Under the pieces are notes generated by a model, which worked only from the letters and a program-made list of their open reading frames with translations, did no database searches and had not been told where the DNA came from. This document shows, piece by piece, positions 22,785-35,200 of a DNA stretch of 64,000 bases. The stretch is from Thysanoteuthis rhombus (lineage: Eukaryota; Mollusca; Cephalopoda; Oegopsida; Thysanoteuthidae), in NCBI GenBank assembly GCA_963457665.1, contig OY735237.1:3615322-3679321 (forward strand), written 5' to 3'. The stretch's first letter is position 1. The number at the start of each line of letters is the position of its first letter. Position numbers and translations under genes: made by a program.

Positions 22785-22860
22785 TGCGGGAGGCCTAAGG
22801 GTTAGCACCATGGGAAATGGAATTGGTGAACAGACTTCAAATACAGGATGAAGAGTAAGT
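22785..22860 (+). repeat. SINE family H fragment
   Basis: 'GGGTTAGCACCATGGGAAAT' followed by 'GGAATTGGTGAACAGACTTC' matches blocks at 63510-63600 (GGAGAATGGAATTGGCAAAC) and 59080-59125. The later B-box-like 'AGTTCAAACTCC' seen in the copies at 23365 and 52500 is degenerate here. Confidence 0.45.
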
Positions 22861-22929
22861 TACAGTAGAAGAGCACAATGTAAAAACAAACTTTATTGAG
22901 AGTTCCACTGAATTTATTTCATTCTTGGG

Positions 22930-23270
22930 CAGTGCCCATTCCAAAGGTGCTTGTTTGGAAAACTTTATGATGTGTGACGCTGCCTGCCATTAGGGTTACG
23001 TAAAATAATTTCCCATCCATTATTCAAAACTACATCTTCGAAGTGTTTTGATTACTTCTCTACAGTGCTGCCAATTTAGATATTTTAAAATCAAATTTAG
23101 ATTCATAATTTTAGATAAAAGATTTATAATCTAATCACTGGTCCCCAAAACCTCACACTGCTCTGTCTTGATATATCTGGTGACAGTCAACTCCATAAAA
23201 TGGCTAGTTGTTGGTCAATCATGATGTATGCACTAAGAGACACAGACACTTTATATGGAGCTACAATAAA
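22930..23270 (+). repeat. Dispersed repeat family B, copy 4
   Basis: Sense copy: 'CAGTGCCCATTCCAAAGGTG', 'GATTACTTCTCTACAGTGCT', 'GCCAATTTAGATATTTTA', 'ATATATCTGGTGACAGTCAA', 'AATCATGATGTATGCAC' and an AGAGACACAGACAC tail. Confidence 0.65.
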
Positions 23271-23364
23271 GGGTAGGTAACTGTTAAAAAGTTCCTGGAC
23301 TGCTCCAACATTTAATCAATTCTTCCTTAGCACACGGCCCACTCTGCCACAATTCTTGGCGGAA

Positions 23365-23600
23365 AATAGGAGGTGCTGAGAATCTGAGCGGATAACAGCT
23401 CACAGGATGGACTGGGTGAGTCAAGTTCAAACTCCAGTTGGGGCAGTTAGTGCTCAATTCATTCTGGAATGGAAAAGGAAAGAATTTATCACTCCACTCA
23501 GCAATATGTAAAATAAGCCATAGAAGAGTGAATGGAGCCTTTTTTCACACATTTCAAACAGGTTGTGAAAGTAGATGAATGATATGTGGAGCCTGAACAG
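23365..23600 (+). repeat. tRNA-related SINE family H copy
   Basis: 'GAGTCAAGTTCAAACTCCAG' contains a B-box-like GTTCAAACTCC, followed by 'TTGGGGCAGTTAGTGCTCAA' and 'AATATGTAAAATAAGCCATA'. The same order occurs at 52500-52680. Confidence 0.5.
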
Positions 23601-23634
23601 GGAGCTAACATTGGAGCATTACCTACCAACAGGT

Positions 23635-23750
23635 ATACCTTAATTAGTGTGGTTAATTTGTACCAAAATTTTCTGTACTGTTCAAAACCACTCAGGGTCT
23701 TATTATAATTTGATGTGATTTTTAATCAGCTTATACTTAGGTACATTCAT
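23635..23750 (+). repeat. Short dispersed repeat shared with 55865-55965
   Basis: 'AGGTATACCTTAATTAGTGT' and 'TTTTCTGTACTGTTCAAAAC' match 'AGGTATATCTTGATTGGTGT' and 'TTTTCAGTGCTGTTCAAAAC' at the second site, with 'CAGCTTATACTT' following both. Confidence 0.5.
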
Positions 23751-23899
23751 TTATACAGTATTACCATTAATGTACTGTATCAAATCCCACATTAATCAAG
23801 TTATTTCCACACTTACTGAGCTAAAAAAATTTACATTTTTTTCAAGTAGGTGAGTTATGTCCCTTATGTGGTTCGCTCTTAAATGTCCTCTGCGAAGGG

Positions 23900-24368
23900 A
23901 GATAATTCAATGTGGCCGGAAGTGGCTTATTTCCCTTGACACGCGCGGCTTTCCACGTAAGCTGTCTCCTCTCCCAACAAGAAATTCTTTATGTAGACTT
24001 AGGAGAGAAGAAGAACCCTGATAATTTTACACTTCTTGGTCTGTCTATGTAGTTCCTTTTCAAGGGGACACCTTTACATTACTTCTTGATGTGTTGGAAT
24101 CCCTGTTGAAGCCCTTAATTAAGCCAGGAGGTTGGAGGGAACGAAAAAAAAAAAGGGGACTTATTTACAAATCAGCTGTTGTTGAAGAAAAATCCCGACT
24201 TTGCACTTTTTTTGAAGAAAGAAGAAGAATTTGTCATTTGTGAAGAGGATTTTGAGTTCTTTATGAATATATTTATTATCATTATTTGAGTTTTCAAAAA
24301 AAGTTTGATTGATTCAATTTAAAGAAAAGTTTGAAAAGTCTTCATTTAACAAAAAAACCGGCTCCAAA
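23900..24368 (+). promoter_or_regulatory. GOLT1B: Putative GOLT1B promoter and 5' UTR
   Basis: Just upstream of GOLT1B exon 1 the base composition changes. GGCCGGAAGTGG (23914-23925) is a strong ETS-type site, and a CpG-bearing patch ACGCGCGG follows at 23941, then a pyrimidine-rich GCTGTCTCCTCTCCC. This looks like a TATA-less housekeeping promoter, with transcription probably starting between 23930 and 24010. The remaining ~350 bp to the ATG would be leader. Confidence 0.5.
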
Positions 24369-24393
24369 ATGATGGAAATAACAGATTGTCAAA
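24369..24393 (+). CDS. GOLT1B: GOLT1B exon 1 (coding part)
   Basis: Encodes MMEITDCQ plus the first base of K9. The donor is A|GTATGT at 24394. Too short for ORF calling; found by matching the Got1 N-terminus and the phase-1 junction with exon 2. Confidence 0.88.
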
Positions 24394-27300
24394 GTATGTA
24401 TTATTGTTAGTCACCAAAAATAATGTTTTGGTGTTGTTTTTTTTTAAATTTATAATTAATTGTCATAAAAGAGAAGGAAAAAGTTCGATTATTATTTTTT
24501 TGCTCTTATTTTATTTATTTATTCCAATTACTGTTTGAACCGAAACGTTTCCCCTTTTCTAACAAAATAATTTTCGTCACAATGTGGGGAAGATGGCCCC
24601 GATTGTGAAGGTTTACACCCTTGCTCACTCAATGTTAAAAACGGTGCAGAAATAAAAACCATTATACCAATTTAATTCATTCAAAGACATGGTAATATTT
24701 TTATGTTTTCATTTCTTTAATTTTCTTTTTTCTTTTTCTTTTTTTTCCCCACTTGGGCGCCGTTTTTAACATCGAGTGTGACAACTTGACCATTTACAAT
24801 ATTGGGGCCACCTCGGGCTTGGCTTCTCAGTCTACATTGTACTAATCATGGTCTGAATCGGAACTTTTTCCCAGTTTGTTACTAAATAATTTTTGATTGT
24901 CTTGCATTTGCATACATAACCATGTATGTTTTTTTTTTCTTCCTTTAAAGAAAGATCTTGTTGAAATATATTGTGGAAAGGTTTAAGTATCTTTCAAGTA
25001 GAACCATTAAGTACTATCATCACTCATAGCTTCAAGTGGTGATGAATTTATCGCTACAAATGATGGTAGCTGCCTTTTTTTAGTTAACTCGAAATAATTC
25101 AAATTTCTTGAAAGAAAGTAAAGGCATTGTTTTGAGACATTCTGAACTATAATATAAATACATATAAAGAGAAAGGAACACACACACACATATATATATA
25201 ATATATATATATATATTCTGTTATTGGTTCTATCCTTTGCCTCATTAAGATTTAATTACTGTTTCGGCCTTTTAACTTCTTTTGAAGAACTTTCAGATGT
25301 AATTTTATTTTCCTCCCAAATAAATTATTTTCGTTTTTGGCTTTAAAAGAACCAAGGAATCCTGTAAGCTTTTGAGAACTTGACGTTTTTACACGTTGAA
25401 ATATTGCTTCTTTTTTTTTTTTTAAATTTTGGTTTCAATATCATAGGATCGTGCTGAAAATGAGTGAAAGATTTTATAATGTAATTGTGTTTTCTTTTCT
25501 TCAGATTCGATGTGAATAGAGATATAAGTAATTGTTTTTAGAGCCCTCAACAGCAATGGTGTCAGACCAAGAATTAAGACTAATGATTTTCAAGTACGAT
25601 TTTAAATTAGGTCATATTGCTGCTCAAGCTGCTGATAGTGTAAACCAAGCATTTAGCGTGAATAATTAGTGTAGCATTATGGGTTTGGTCTAGAAATATA
25701 GATCTGAATGATAAGCCTGGAGAGTGACTCAAACCTGTTCCAATGATGTGAAATTTTAGACAGCTTTCGGCCAATGACCCCCAAACAACGATTCAAGCAA
25801 TTTCTGAAGACCTTCAACGGCAACCCATACCAGGTCATCTCAAAACAATAAAAAAAGTTTGAAAATGGGTCCCACTTGAACTGAATGAAATGCTTCGACA
25901 GTGTCAGACATTGCACCACTTAGCTTGACTGTGTCTAAGCTTAAAGAATTGGGATCTGAAGTCAGGGAGCATCCTCAATATTCACCTGACATTATAGATT
26001 ATCATCTTATCAAGCATTTTGAACTTATCTGTAATAAAAGGTTCAATTATAGGGAAGCAACAATTCCTGCTTTTATTGAATTTTTGACCAGAAAACCTTA
26101 AAGACTTTTCATAGAGATGACATGGTATCATTAGAGGATTGTTGGGAAAGGGTTACTGCTTCAAATGGGGGAGATTTTGATTAATTATTTATGGTTTTCG
26201 TAACTTATGCCATATTCTATGTGTTCATTAAAAAAAAAGATTTTTGATTTAAAGACCTCATAGGATACTCCATACAAACACGTGCACACATGCACATTTA
26301 TAAATACAATTGCACTGGCATTCATAAATATATTTTTGTGTACATTTTCACACACAGATGCATATATTACATTCTTACCAGTTGTGGAAATCGGTGTAGG
26401 GAACGTGATAGATATGGTAATGTCTCAATTAGTAGACATCGTACGTACAAAAATTTGAGAAGAAGGTATATGCTGTTTCTACCACTGATTGTTATACCCA
26501 CCAACACTTACTCACTTACTTATATTCATGTTTTTTTTGTTGTTTGTCATCTTATTAAAAAGACATTTAGTATATTTCAAACTAATAGTGATAAAAAAAA
26601 GCAGTTGATTATTCAACATCTGTAATATCTTTTTGCGGTTATGGCAGTTCGCCAATGATCCTTGGAGCTCATAAAATGTGAGTGACCAAAGGAAAGTAAT
26701 TTAATACGGGGGTACCCAGACCTCAAATTGATTCAAGGGAAAATTTTCGGATTATGAAATAATCAAAATTTGATTTGCGCAATAAATTCATCAGATTTTG
26801 TGATACTATTTTTCTTCGTAATATTTTTTTACGTAAGTAAAGAAGTCTAAGTTCTACACACCATCCTCATTTCGATTGAAATTTAGTAAAATTTCGATTC
26901 TGGTGCAATCTGAAAATTTGTCATAACAATCGAAAAAGATCAAAATCTTTCTTGTAAATGAAGTGTAATATACAATCAATCATGTAGAGCAAAATCAAGT
27001 AAAGCCTGCAAGTATAATCTTCAAGGCCTGCTCTATCTGGGGAGCAAGATGGTTTGGTTTGTCTTTGTGAAGGGGTCGAAATATCCGTTGTTTATGACCC
27101 ATTTATATTCTTTCGTGAAGGGATCAGAATTTTACTTTTCATCTGAGTTTCAATTAAATTAAATTTTTTGATTACGGTGTCTTCTGAAAATTTGCGCTTT
27201 GAATCAATTTTTGGGCCCAGATTCTACTTCAGATCCATACAGAGATTTATGATGATCAGATAAATGAGGGGTAAGTTTAGGATTATCAATTGATTCGTAC

Positions 27301-28492
27301 AATTGTTATTGTTGATAAATGATATTTTTGCTTTGCTTCTTGTATTTTACCATCACCTGATGATCCTTGCAAAAATAATTTATTCTCTCTTTCTCTTTCT
27401 CTCTGCTGGTTAAGTCGATCTAATTTGAGTGATTATTTCCCTTTTTGGGGGATTTTTCTTTCTTTTCTTTTGTAGAAATAGGCGTCGGCTTAGCAGGATT
27501 TGGGGTCATGTTTCTCTTCCTTGGAGTCCTCTTCATCTTCGACAAAGGCTTGCTTGCTTTCGGAAACGTAAGTTAACAATACCCCCCACGCACATGAGAA
27601 ATACAGAGTGGTGTGACGGTTACCATTGGAATCTGCGAACAAGTTCCAGTTGAAGCTATTTTTTTTGTTTGTTTTTTTTTAATTAGCACCAATGCACTTG
27701 AGTAAGGCATGAATATACTTTCCCTATAGGTGTAGGTAAATAGCAGTCCATTTGAGAGAAGTTTACTCTGATAGGAAGGAAAGGCCTATAGCTTGGCAGT
27801 CACCCTAGTTAGTCTCTAGCCTAGGTAGATGGGGGAGCATTGGGAGTATGGCTATCAACTCTACCTGCTACAGAAACTGCAGCAGAGCAGTTGCAACCCT
27901 AGTGGTTCTTAACAAGGTGTGGGGCGGGGGAGTTGCAAGGCCCAACTACTAAGCAGATTGGGCGGGGGGGCTGGTGGTAAATAACTTTAGAACCACTGAT
28001 GTACAGGATTGAGGATTAAACTAACACGTCCTTCCATTTATTATATATAATATATATATATATATATATATGTGTATACATACTGTGTGGAAGGGAGACA
28101 ACTTTGATATTCTATTGCCACTATCACAAAAGGGTTTAAGAAAAACAGTTGACTGTTGTCTTTTTTCTTCTGCCCATACCAATGCGTTTGTGATAGAGTT
28201 CACTTTGCAGAAGTCACGTTTTCTTCCCTCTTCAATGTCTATTAATATAGACATTTATTATTACTTATCCTTTGCTGAGTTTCTATCCATGAAAATCAAT
28301 TTGTTTTTCTATAAGAGTTATGCATCAATGATGCTTATACATATTACTTATGTCATGAATTTGCACATCCGTATAGTTTTCTGGCCAATCCTTGTCTGCG
28401 GTAGTACAAAAAGCTAGCACCACCACCATTGGTGTTCGTGTGTGTGTGTATAAAGCTCTGCTTTAATGTTTAATTACTTATTTGTACTTCCA

Positions 28493-28532
<40 letters not shown>

Positions 28533-29185
28533 TTCATAGCATTAAACATTAAAAGAACTTTTTCAGAAATTCTTTCGTGTCACTTCAGTCACTTGTTTTC
28601 CAATATCTGTCAATGCAATTTTTCTTTTTTCTGTTTTTTTTTTTTTTTTGTATATGGCTGTCAACTCGGTAATGTTCTATTCGTCTTTATCCCTTTGTTT
28701 TTGTTATCTTTTATTTGTTTAGTGTTTCTTTTCTTTCTTTTTTTAAAATAAATGTACAGCCCCCCCCCCCCCCCGCAGGTGCTATTTTTAGGTTATCCAT
28801 GAGTATGCATTTAATGTTATCAAAATATGTAACAACAGTATAGCAGAGGAAAAAACTCAACAAGGACAGAAGGAAAAATCCATTTGATAATAATAATAAT
28901 GCTACTTTAATTTACAAGTGAAAACAAAAGCCCATCTCACATCGCATATAATATTTTTGAGTCGCTCATTAGGGATGAAAAGAGTCTTATATTCTCAAAT
29001 ATGGTTATTAAAAACGAAATATAGCTTTTTATCCAAAGTAAGGAATAATGCGTTGTTTTCAAATAAGTGAAACGCGTTTATATATTAGAAAAAATGATTT
29101 CAATGCCTACACTCGTTGCTTGATTAGATATATTTATTTTGAAATCTTTGTAAAGAAAGAATTTCCAAATTAACAAAATTGGAAG

Positions 29186-29226
<41 letters not shown>

Positions 29227-32200
29227 TCCTGCACTGTCTGTTTGTCTGCACAGTATCTCCAAAAGTCCACAATGAATTTAATGAAATTTGCTTGATTTTT
29301 AAAAATATTTCGATGTTTGTTCAAATCAACACCAGCTTCAGATTATCCAGGGGTGTGTGTGTAATTGATCAAATTTTGGTATGTTCCCCCCCTCCCACTC
29401 CTTCTGACCCCCACCCCCTATCTCCATAGTCTCCCCCCATCATATTTCCTCTCTTCTCCACAGAGTCTTGTTGAATATATTTTTGATATTAGTTTGGATA
29501 TATTGTGATTGCTAAATAACTCTCCAACAATATAACTAGTTCAAGCCTAGAGGTTCCCTCTTGACCTTGTTCTTCCGAAAATTAAATCCCATGAAGTATG
29601 AGTTGGATGAAGTTAGTTTCCCCAGTCAATACCTCTAGTCTGTTAATCTATGGTATCCTTACTTTAACCAGCTTATACTAAACCTAATAAGCAGAACAGA
29701 TCGGGATCTCGAGCCTTGGGAAGGCAAACTGTCAATGAAAAGGACGACTCTGATTCAAAACCAGGGAGTGTAGCCCCCATAAGGTGGTTTGATGTCCCCT
29801 CGGCAGCTCCTGCAGCCAAGCTGATGCTAGATGTATTGCTTATTCTGGATTACATCATTGGAGCCGATTCCTGGGCAGTCCAGGATCTCCACCCATTTCA
29901 CCTAGGCAAGTGCACTGGAGAGGTCGTTGCATTGTCTGTAGAGACAGAACAAAGGCCTTTCATTAAACCAAACATTGTCACCTGATCAAAATGATGGTTA
30001 CCAAATTCTCCTCCTCTCCCTAGGGCGATCATTTCTATTTCTCTTAGTTCTCTAGTTATTGCTACTCCCTCCCCTCCTCCCTGTTACCATCTCCCTCCTC
30101 TTTAGATTTTCTTCCTCTTCCATAGGGGTGGTGGTGTGAGTCAACTTTATACATCCCAGAGGTTATGCATGTCTATAACTGTGTATATATATATATATAT
30201 ATGTCTTGTTTGATTCAGTGTTTTTTGTTTTGTTTTTCCTCAATTCAATTGGATGTTCAGATTAGTATCCTCATCTTTGTTGTTTTGCTTACTATTGACC
30301 AGAGGGCTCTCTCGCCTTCTTCTGGTCTACATCCGATAACCTCAAAACTTTTTTTCTTTGATTTTTATCTTCCCTAGTTTGACTATCAAAGTGAATGTTT
30401 CTTTTTGATGCCACCTAAATTGAAGTCTGTTCTCATTTTCTTTTTCCCGTTAGATCCTCTTCATTTGTGGTCTTGGTTGTGTGATTGGCCTCGAGCGGAC
30501 CTTTCGATTCTTCTTCCAGCGGCACAAATTCAAAGCTACGGGCTTCTTTGTTGGGGGAATACTTGTGGTACTTGTTGGTTGGCCAGTCGTCGGGATGTGT
30601 TTAGAAATGTACGGCTTTTTCTTGCTTTTTAGGTGAGTAGTACTCTCTCTTCCTTTCCTAAATATTTCACAAAGGATGGCAACAAAATTCTGAGGGCACT
30701 TTGGTTACAGCAAAAAACTATCTAAGCAGATATCTAATCTGATAAGAACAAGAACCATAAGTTCAATGATGTAGCCACCGTCCTGGATAGTAGTAGCAGG
30801 AGAAAGAAGAGCAAGTCTTTCTTTGAGTCAGTTAATTCTCATACTTGTAAAATATTGCGGTATGCAAATATTCTGGGTATTATTTTCAGTAAAAATTGGC
30901 AAAAAAACTACAACGATAACTAATTATATTTATTGCTTTTTATAAATTCAAAAATGCAGACCTTATAAATTCTATGATATCATGGCAGCTGGTAAAAATA
31001 TTGATTGGAGTTGATGTTTTCTGGATGACCTGTTTCTTCCTTCCTTCCTATTTTTGTTGATTAACATAAGAACCGACCAACCAAAAAGCAACTTGAGATG
31101 TGTGGACACATCTAAAAACTTTTCAAAGTTATTTGTCTAATTTCAGTCTAAGTTTGACTTGACTTTGTTCCCCTCCCCCCTACAAAACAAGAACAATAAC
31201 AATCCTCACTAAATCACATCACATTAAACCAAACTGATTTATGGATTTTACATTTTCCTTCGATGATTTGAAATCACAACCAAGTGATTGATTCACAGCC
31301 AGGTCTGTTTTACTGGTATCAGATACAGTCAACATAGGTTTCTTCAGTTTTCAAGTTGGTCCAGCTAGTTCTGTAAGTATGTATCACATGGACACGCAGC
31401 ACCAATGTAGCTAGAAGACTGAAAATTGTGAAATTTACTCTTTCCTCCCCCCCCAATCCCTTCCCTATAGGTCTCTCATGAGGGTAGGGTCTGATTTGCA
31501 GTGTGAGTTTATGCTGAATTTATGAAAATTCAGATTTTTTAGTGATCACTGCCCAACTAAATCTCATTCAGTGATTGCCCCATTTTCCAAATTTTTAATT
31601 GATCTCCTACAACATTGCATGCAGCCAAAAGATGTTGGTTGTGTGATGGTTTCTATTGACTAACTAACCAGACCAATTTGTATTTTCATTTATACAATTT
31701 TGAAAAGAAAACTACCTAGCCTTCAAAACTATTAACTTAGTGAACTCCCAATGATATAATGAAATAAATACTCCTATAGTAACCGAAGGAGGGTTACAAT
31801 TTCTTTTTATTAGACTTGATAGGGGCTTATTAGTATTTCACTTTAACTGACCGAGTACCCTCACAACCGTTATAATTTTGGATGGTAACCTATAACACTG
31901 CCAATAACTATGAAAAACAATGAACGTATTAGTAATGTGAAATGATCTAAATACTCAGTCTTTGAACTTTAAACAACTTAATGATTCGGTTTTGTTTTTA
32001 ATCAATAATTCTGTTTGTTGTCATATGAAAATTTGTTGTTTTTTCATCTGATTTGTTGTTTAAAAAAATCTTTTCTCTCTGTCTCTCTCTACAGTGGTTT
32101 CTTCCCTGTAGCAGTTAACTTTCTACGCCGTGTACCTGTGGTAGGAACAATTCTTAATTTACCAGGCATCAATTCTGTAAGTATCAAATCCCCCCCCCCG

Positions 32201-35200
32201 CCCTGCCACACCTTTTTTTCTTCTCTTCTCGGTTGCAGATTGAAGCAGAGGAAAAAAAAAACGGTTATTTCAGATCTGTTTTTTTTCCCCCCCTCTACTT
32301 CTTCCTTTTACACCAAAGGTTTCCAGACTTTTTCGTAGAGGACTGTCTTGCATATTTTACGTATTTTATGAATGAAGGAATAAGTTTTGTTTGGATCTTT
32401 TTTTGTAATAAACCTGATACGATTCAAAGCCAAAGAGGAATCTATCAGTTACCGAGAAACATGGTGAGCATAAAGTCTTTCCCTGACTTCAAACCTACAG
32501 ACGCCATTTTGATACTGATGATTGCAGCGCCACCTATACAAGCATAAAAACAATTTCTATTAATTGGTTTATGTAATGCTACAACATTCATGTTTCTATC
32601 CAGCATAGTTTTCAAGATATACAGGGTGGGTGAGAATTAACTTGCTATTAGAGATTATATATAACCTTTGTAAATATGGCACTATTTTTGTGACTATTTT
32701 CCGCGGGGATACCGTACCAAACCACAAACTCTGGATCATGTGAAAGAGTGCATTCAACATGGTATGGCCTACATACTGATGGACTTACTGCAAAGGTGTA
32801 TTGAGGCCATACTGAAACACTTTGAGAAATTAGTGTCTGCATTGACCTTTCACTCAGCCGGTAAATTCTACCATTGTATGGTCCAAAATAAAGCTAGTTT
32901 GACTATAATTGACCAATAGATAATGAAGTTAATTACTAATTTCCAATAGGTAAGTGTTTATTTCAACCAACCGTGTATTAGAGAGTGATTGAAGTCTTTA
33001 GAATCACCTAACATAACGAGGAAAATTCATTTTTCAATAGATTTTATTTACTGAAATTGTAAAAAATATATTACCAGAAATGTTTGTGTAAGTCTTATTT
33101 GTATGTGTGTGTGTGCGCGTAGGTTTTATTTATTTGTGTGTGTGTGCGTAGGTCTTATTTGTATGTGTGTGTGTGTGCTTAGGTCTTATTTGTGTGTGTG
33201 TGCTTAGGTCTTATTTGTGTGTGTGTGTAGGTCTTATTTGTGTGTGTGTGTGTGTGTGTGTGTAGGTCTTATTTGTGTGTGTGTGTGTAGGTCTTATTTG
33301 TGTGTGTGTGTGTAGGTCTTATTTGTGTGTGTGTGTGTAGGTCTTATTTGTGTGTGTGTGTGTAGGTCTTATTTGTGTGTGTGTGTAGGTCTTATTTGTG
33401 TGTGTGTGTAGGTCTTATTTGTGTGTGTGTAGGTCTTATTTGTGTGTGTGTGTGTGTAGGTCTTATTTGTGTGTGTGTGTGTAGGTCTTATTTGTGTGTG
33501 TGTGTGTGTAGGTCTTATTTGTGTGTGTGTGTGTGTGTGTAGGTCTTATTTGTGTGTGTGTGTGTGTGTAGGTCTTATTTGTGTGTGTGTAGGTCTTATT
33601 TATTTGTGTGTGTGTGTGTAGGTCTTATTTATTTGTGTGTGTGTGTAAGTCTTATTTAAGTGTGTGTGTAGGTCTTATTTGTGTGTGTGTGTGTGTAGGT
33701 CTTATTTGTGTGTGTGTGTGTGTAGGTCTTATTTGTGTGTGTGTGTGTGTGTGTGTAGGTCTTATTTGTGTGTGTGTGTGTGTAGGTCTTATTTGTGTGT
33801 GTGTGTGTGTAGGTCTTATTTGTGTGTGTGTGTGTGTAGGTCTTATTTGTGTGTGTGTGTGTGTAGGTCTTATTTGTGTGTGTGTGTGTAGGTCTTATTT
33901 GTGTGTGTGTGTGTGTAGGTCTTATTTGTGTGTGTGTGTGTGTGTGTAGGTCTTATTTGTGTGTGTGTAGGTCTTATTTGTGTGTGTGTGTGTGTAGGTC
34001 TTATTTATTTGTGTGTGTGTGTAGGTCTTATTTATTTGTGTGTGTGTGTAAGTCTTATTTAAGTGTGTGTGTAGGTCTTATTTGTGTGTGTGTGTGTGTA
34101 GGTCTTATTTGTGTGTGTGTGTGTGTAGGTCTTATTTGTGTGTGTGTGTGTGTAGGTCTTATTTGTGTGTGTGTGTGTGTAGGTCTTATTTGTGTGTGTG
34201 TGTGTGTAGGTCTTATTTGTGTGTGTGTGTAGGTCTTATTTGTGTGTGTGTGTAGGTCTTATTTGTGTGTGTGTGTAGGTCTTATTTGTGTGTGTGTGTA
34301 GGTCTTATTTGTGTGTGTGTAGGTCTTATTTGTGTGTGTGTGTGTAGGTCTTATTTGTGTGTGTGTGTGTAGGTCTTATTTGTGTGTGTGTGTGTAGGTC
34401 TTATTTGTGTGTGTGTGTGTAGGTCTTATTTGTGTGTGTGTGTGTGTGTGTAGGTCTTATTTGTATGTGTGTGTGTGTGTGTGTAGATCTTATGTGTGTG
34501 TGTGTGTGTAGATCTTATTTGTGTGTGTGTGTGTGTAGGTCTTATTTGTGTGTGTGTGTGTGTAGGTCTTATTTATTTGTGTGTGTGTGTAGGTCTTATT
34601 TGTGTGTGTGTGTAGGTCTTATTTATTTGTATGTGTGTGTAAGTCTTATTTAAGTGTGTGTGTAGGTCTTATTTGTGTGTGTGTGTGTGTAGGTCTTATT
34701 TGTGTGTGTGTGTGTGTGTAGGTCTTATTTGTGTGCGTGTGTGTGTAGGTCTTATTTGTGTGCGTGTGTGTGTAGGTCTTATTTGTGTGCGTGTGTGTGT
34801 AGGTCTTATTTGTGTGCGTGTGTGTGTAGGTCTTATTTGTGTGCGTGTGTGTGTAGGTCTTATTTGTGTGCGTGTGTGTGTAGGTCTTATTTGTGTGCGT
34901 GTGTGTGTAGGTCTTATTTGTGTGCGTGTGTGTGTAGGTCTTATTTGTGTGCGTGTGTGTGTAGGTCTTATTTATTTGTGTGTGTGTGTAGGTCTTATTT
35001 GTGTGCGTGTGTGTGTAGGTCTTATTTGTGTGCGTGTGTGTGTAGGTCTTATTTGTGTGCGTGTGTGTGTAGGTCTTATTTGTGTGTGTGTGTGTGTAGG
35101 TCTTATTTGTGTGTGTGTGTGTGTAGGTCTTATTTGTGTGTGTGTGTGTGTGTGTAGGTCTTGTATGTGTGTGTAAGTCGTGTGCGTGTGTGTGCATGTG

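Noticed and set aside
29716..29985. 89-codon ORF in GOLT1B intron 2 (MGRQTVNEKDDSDSKPGS..)
   Set aside because: Somewhat protein-like, but no family is recognised and no splice or promoter signal was found; it could be decayed repeat. Not listed as a gene.
33083..35165. Regularly spaced repeats resembling a CRISPR array
   Set aside because: There are no unique spacers: both parts of each unit are repeats, in an intron of a eukaryotic gene.
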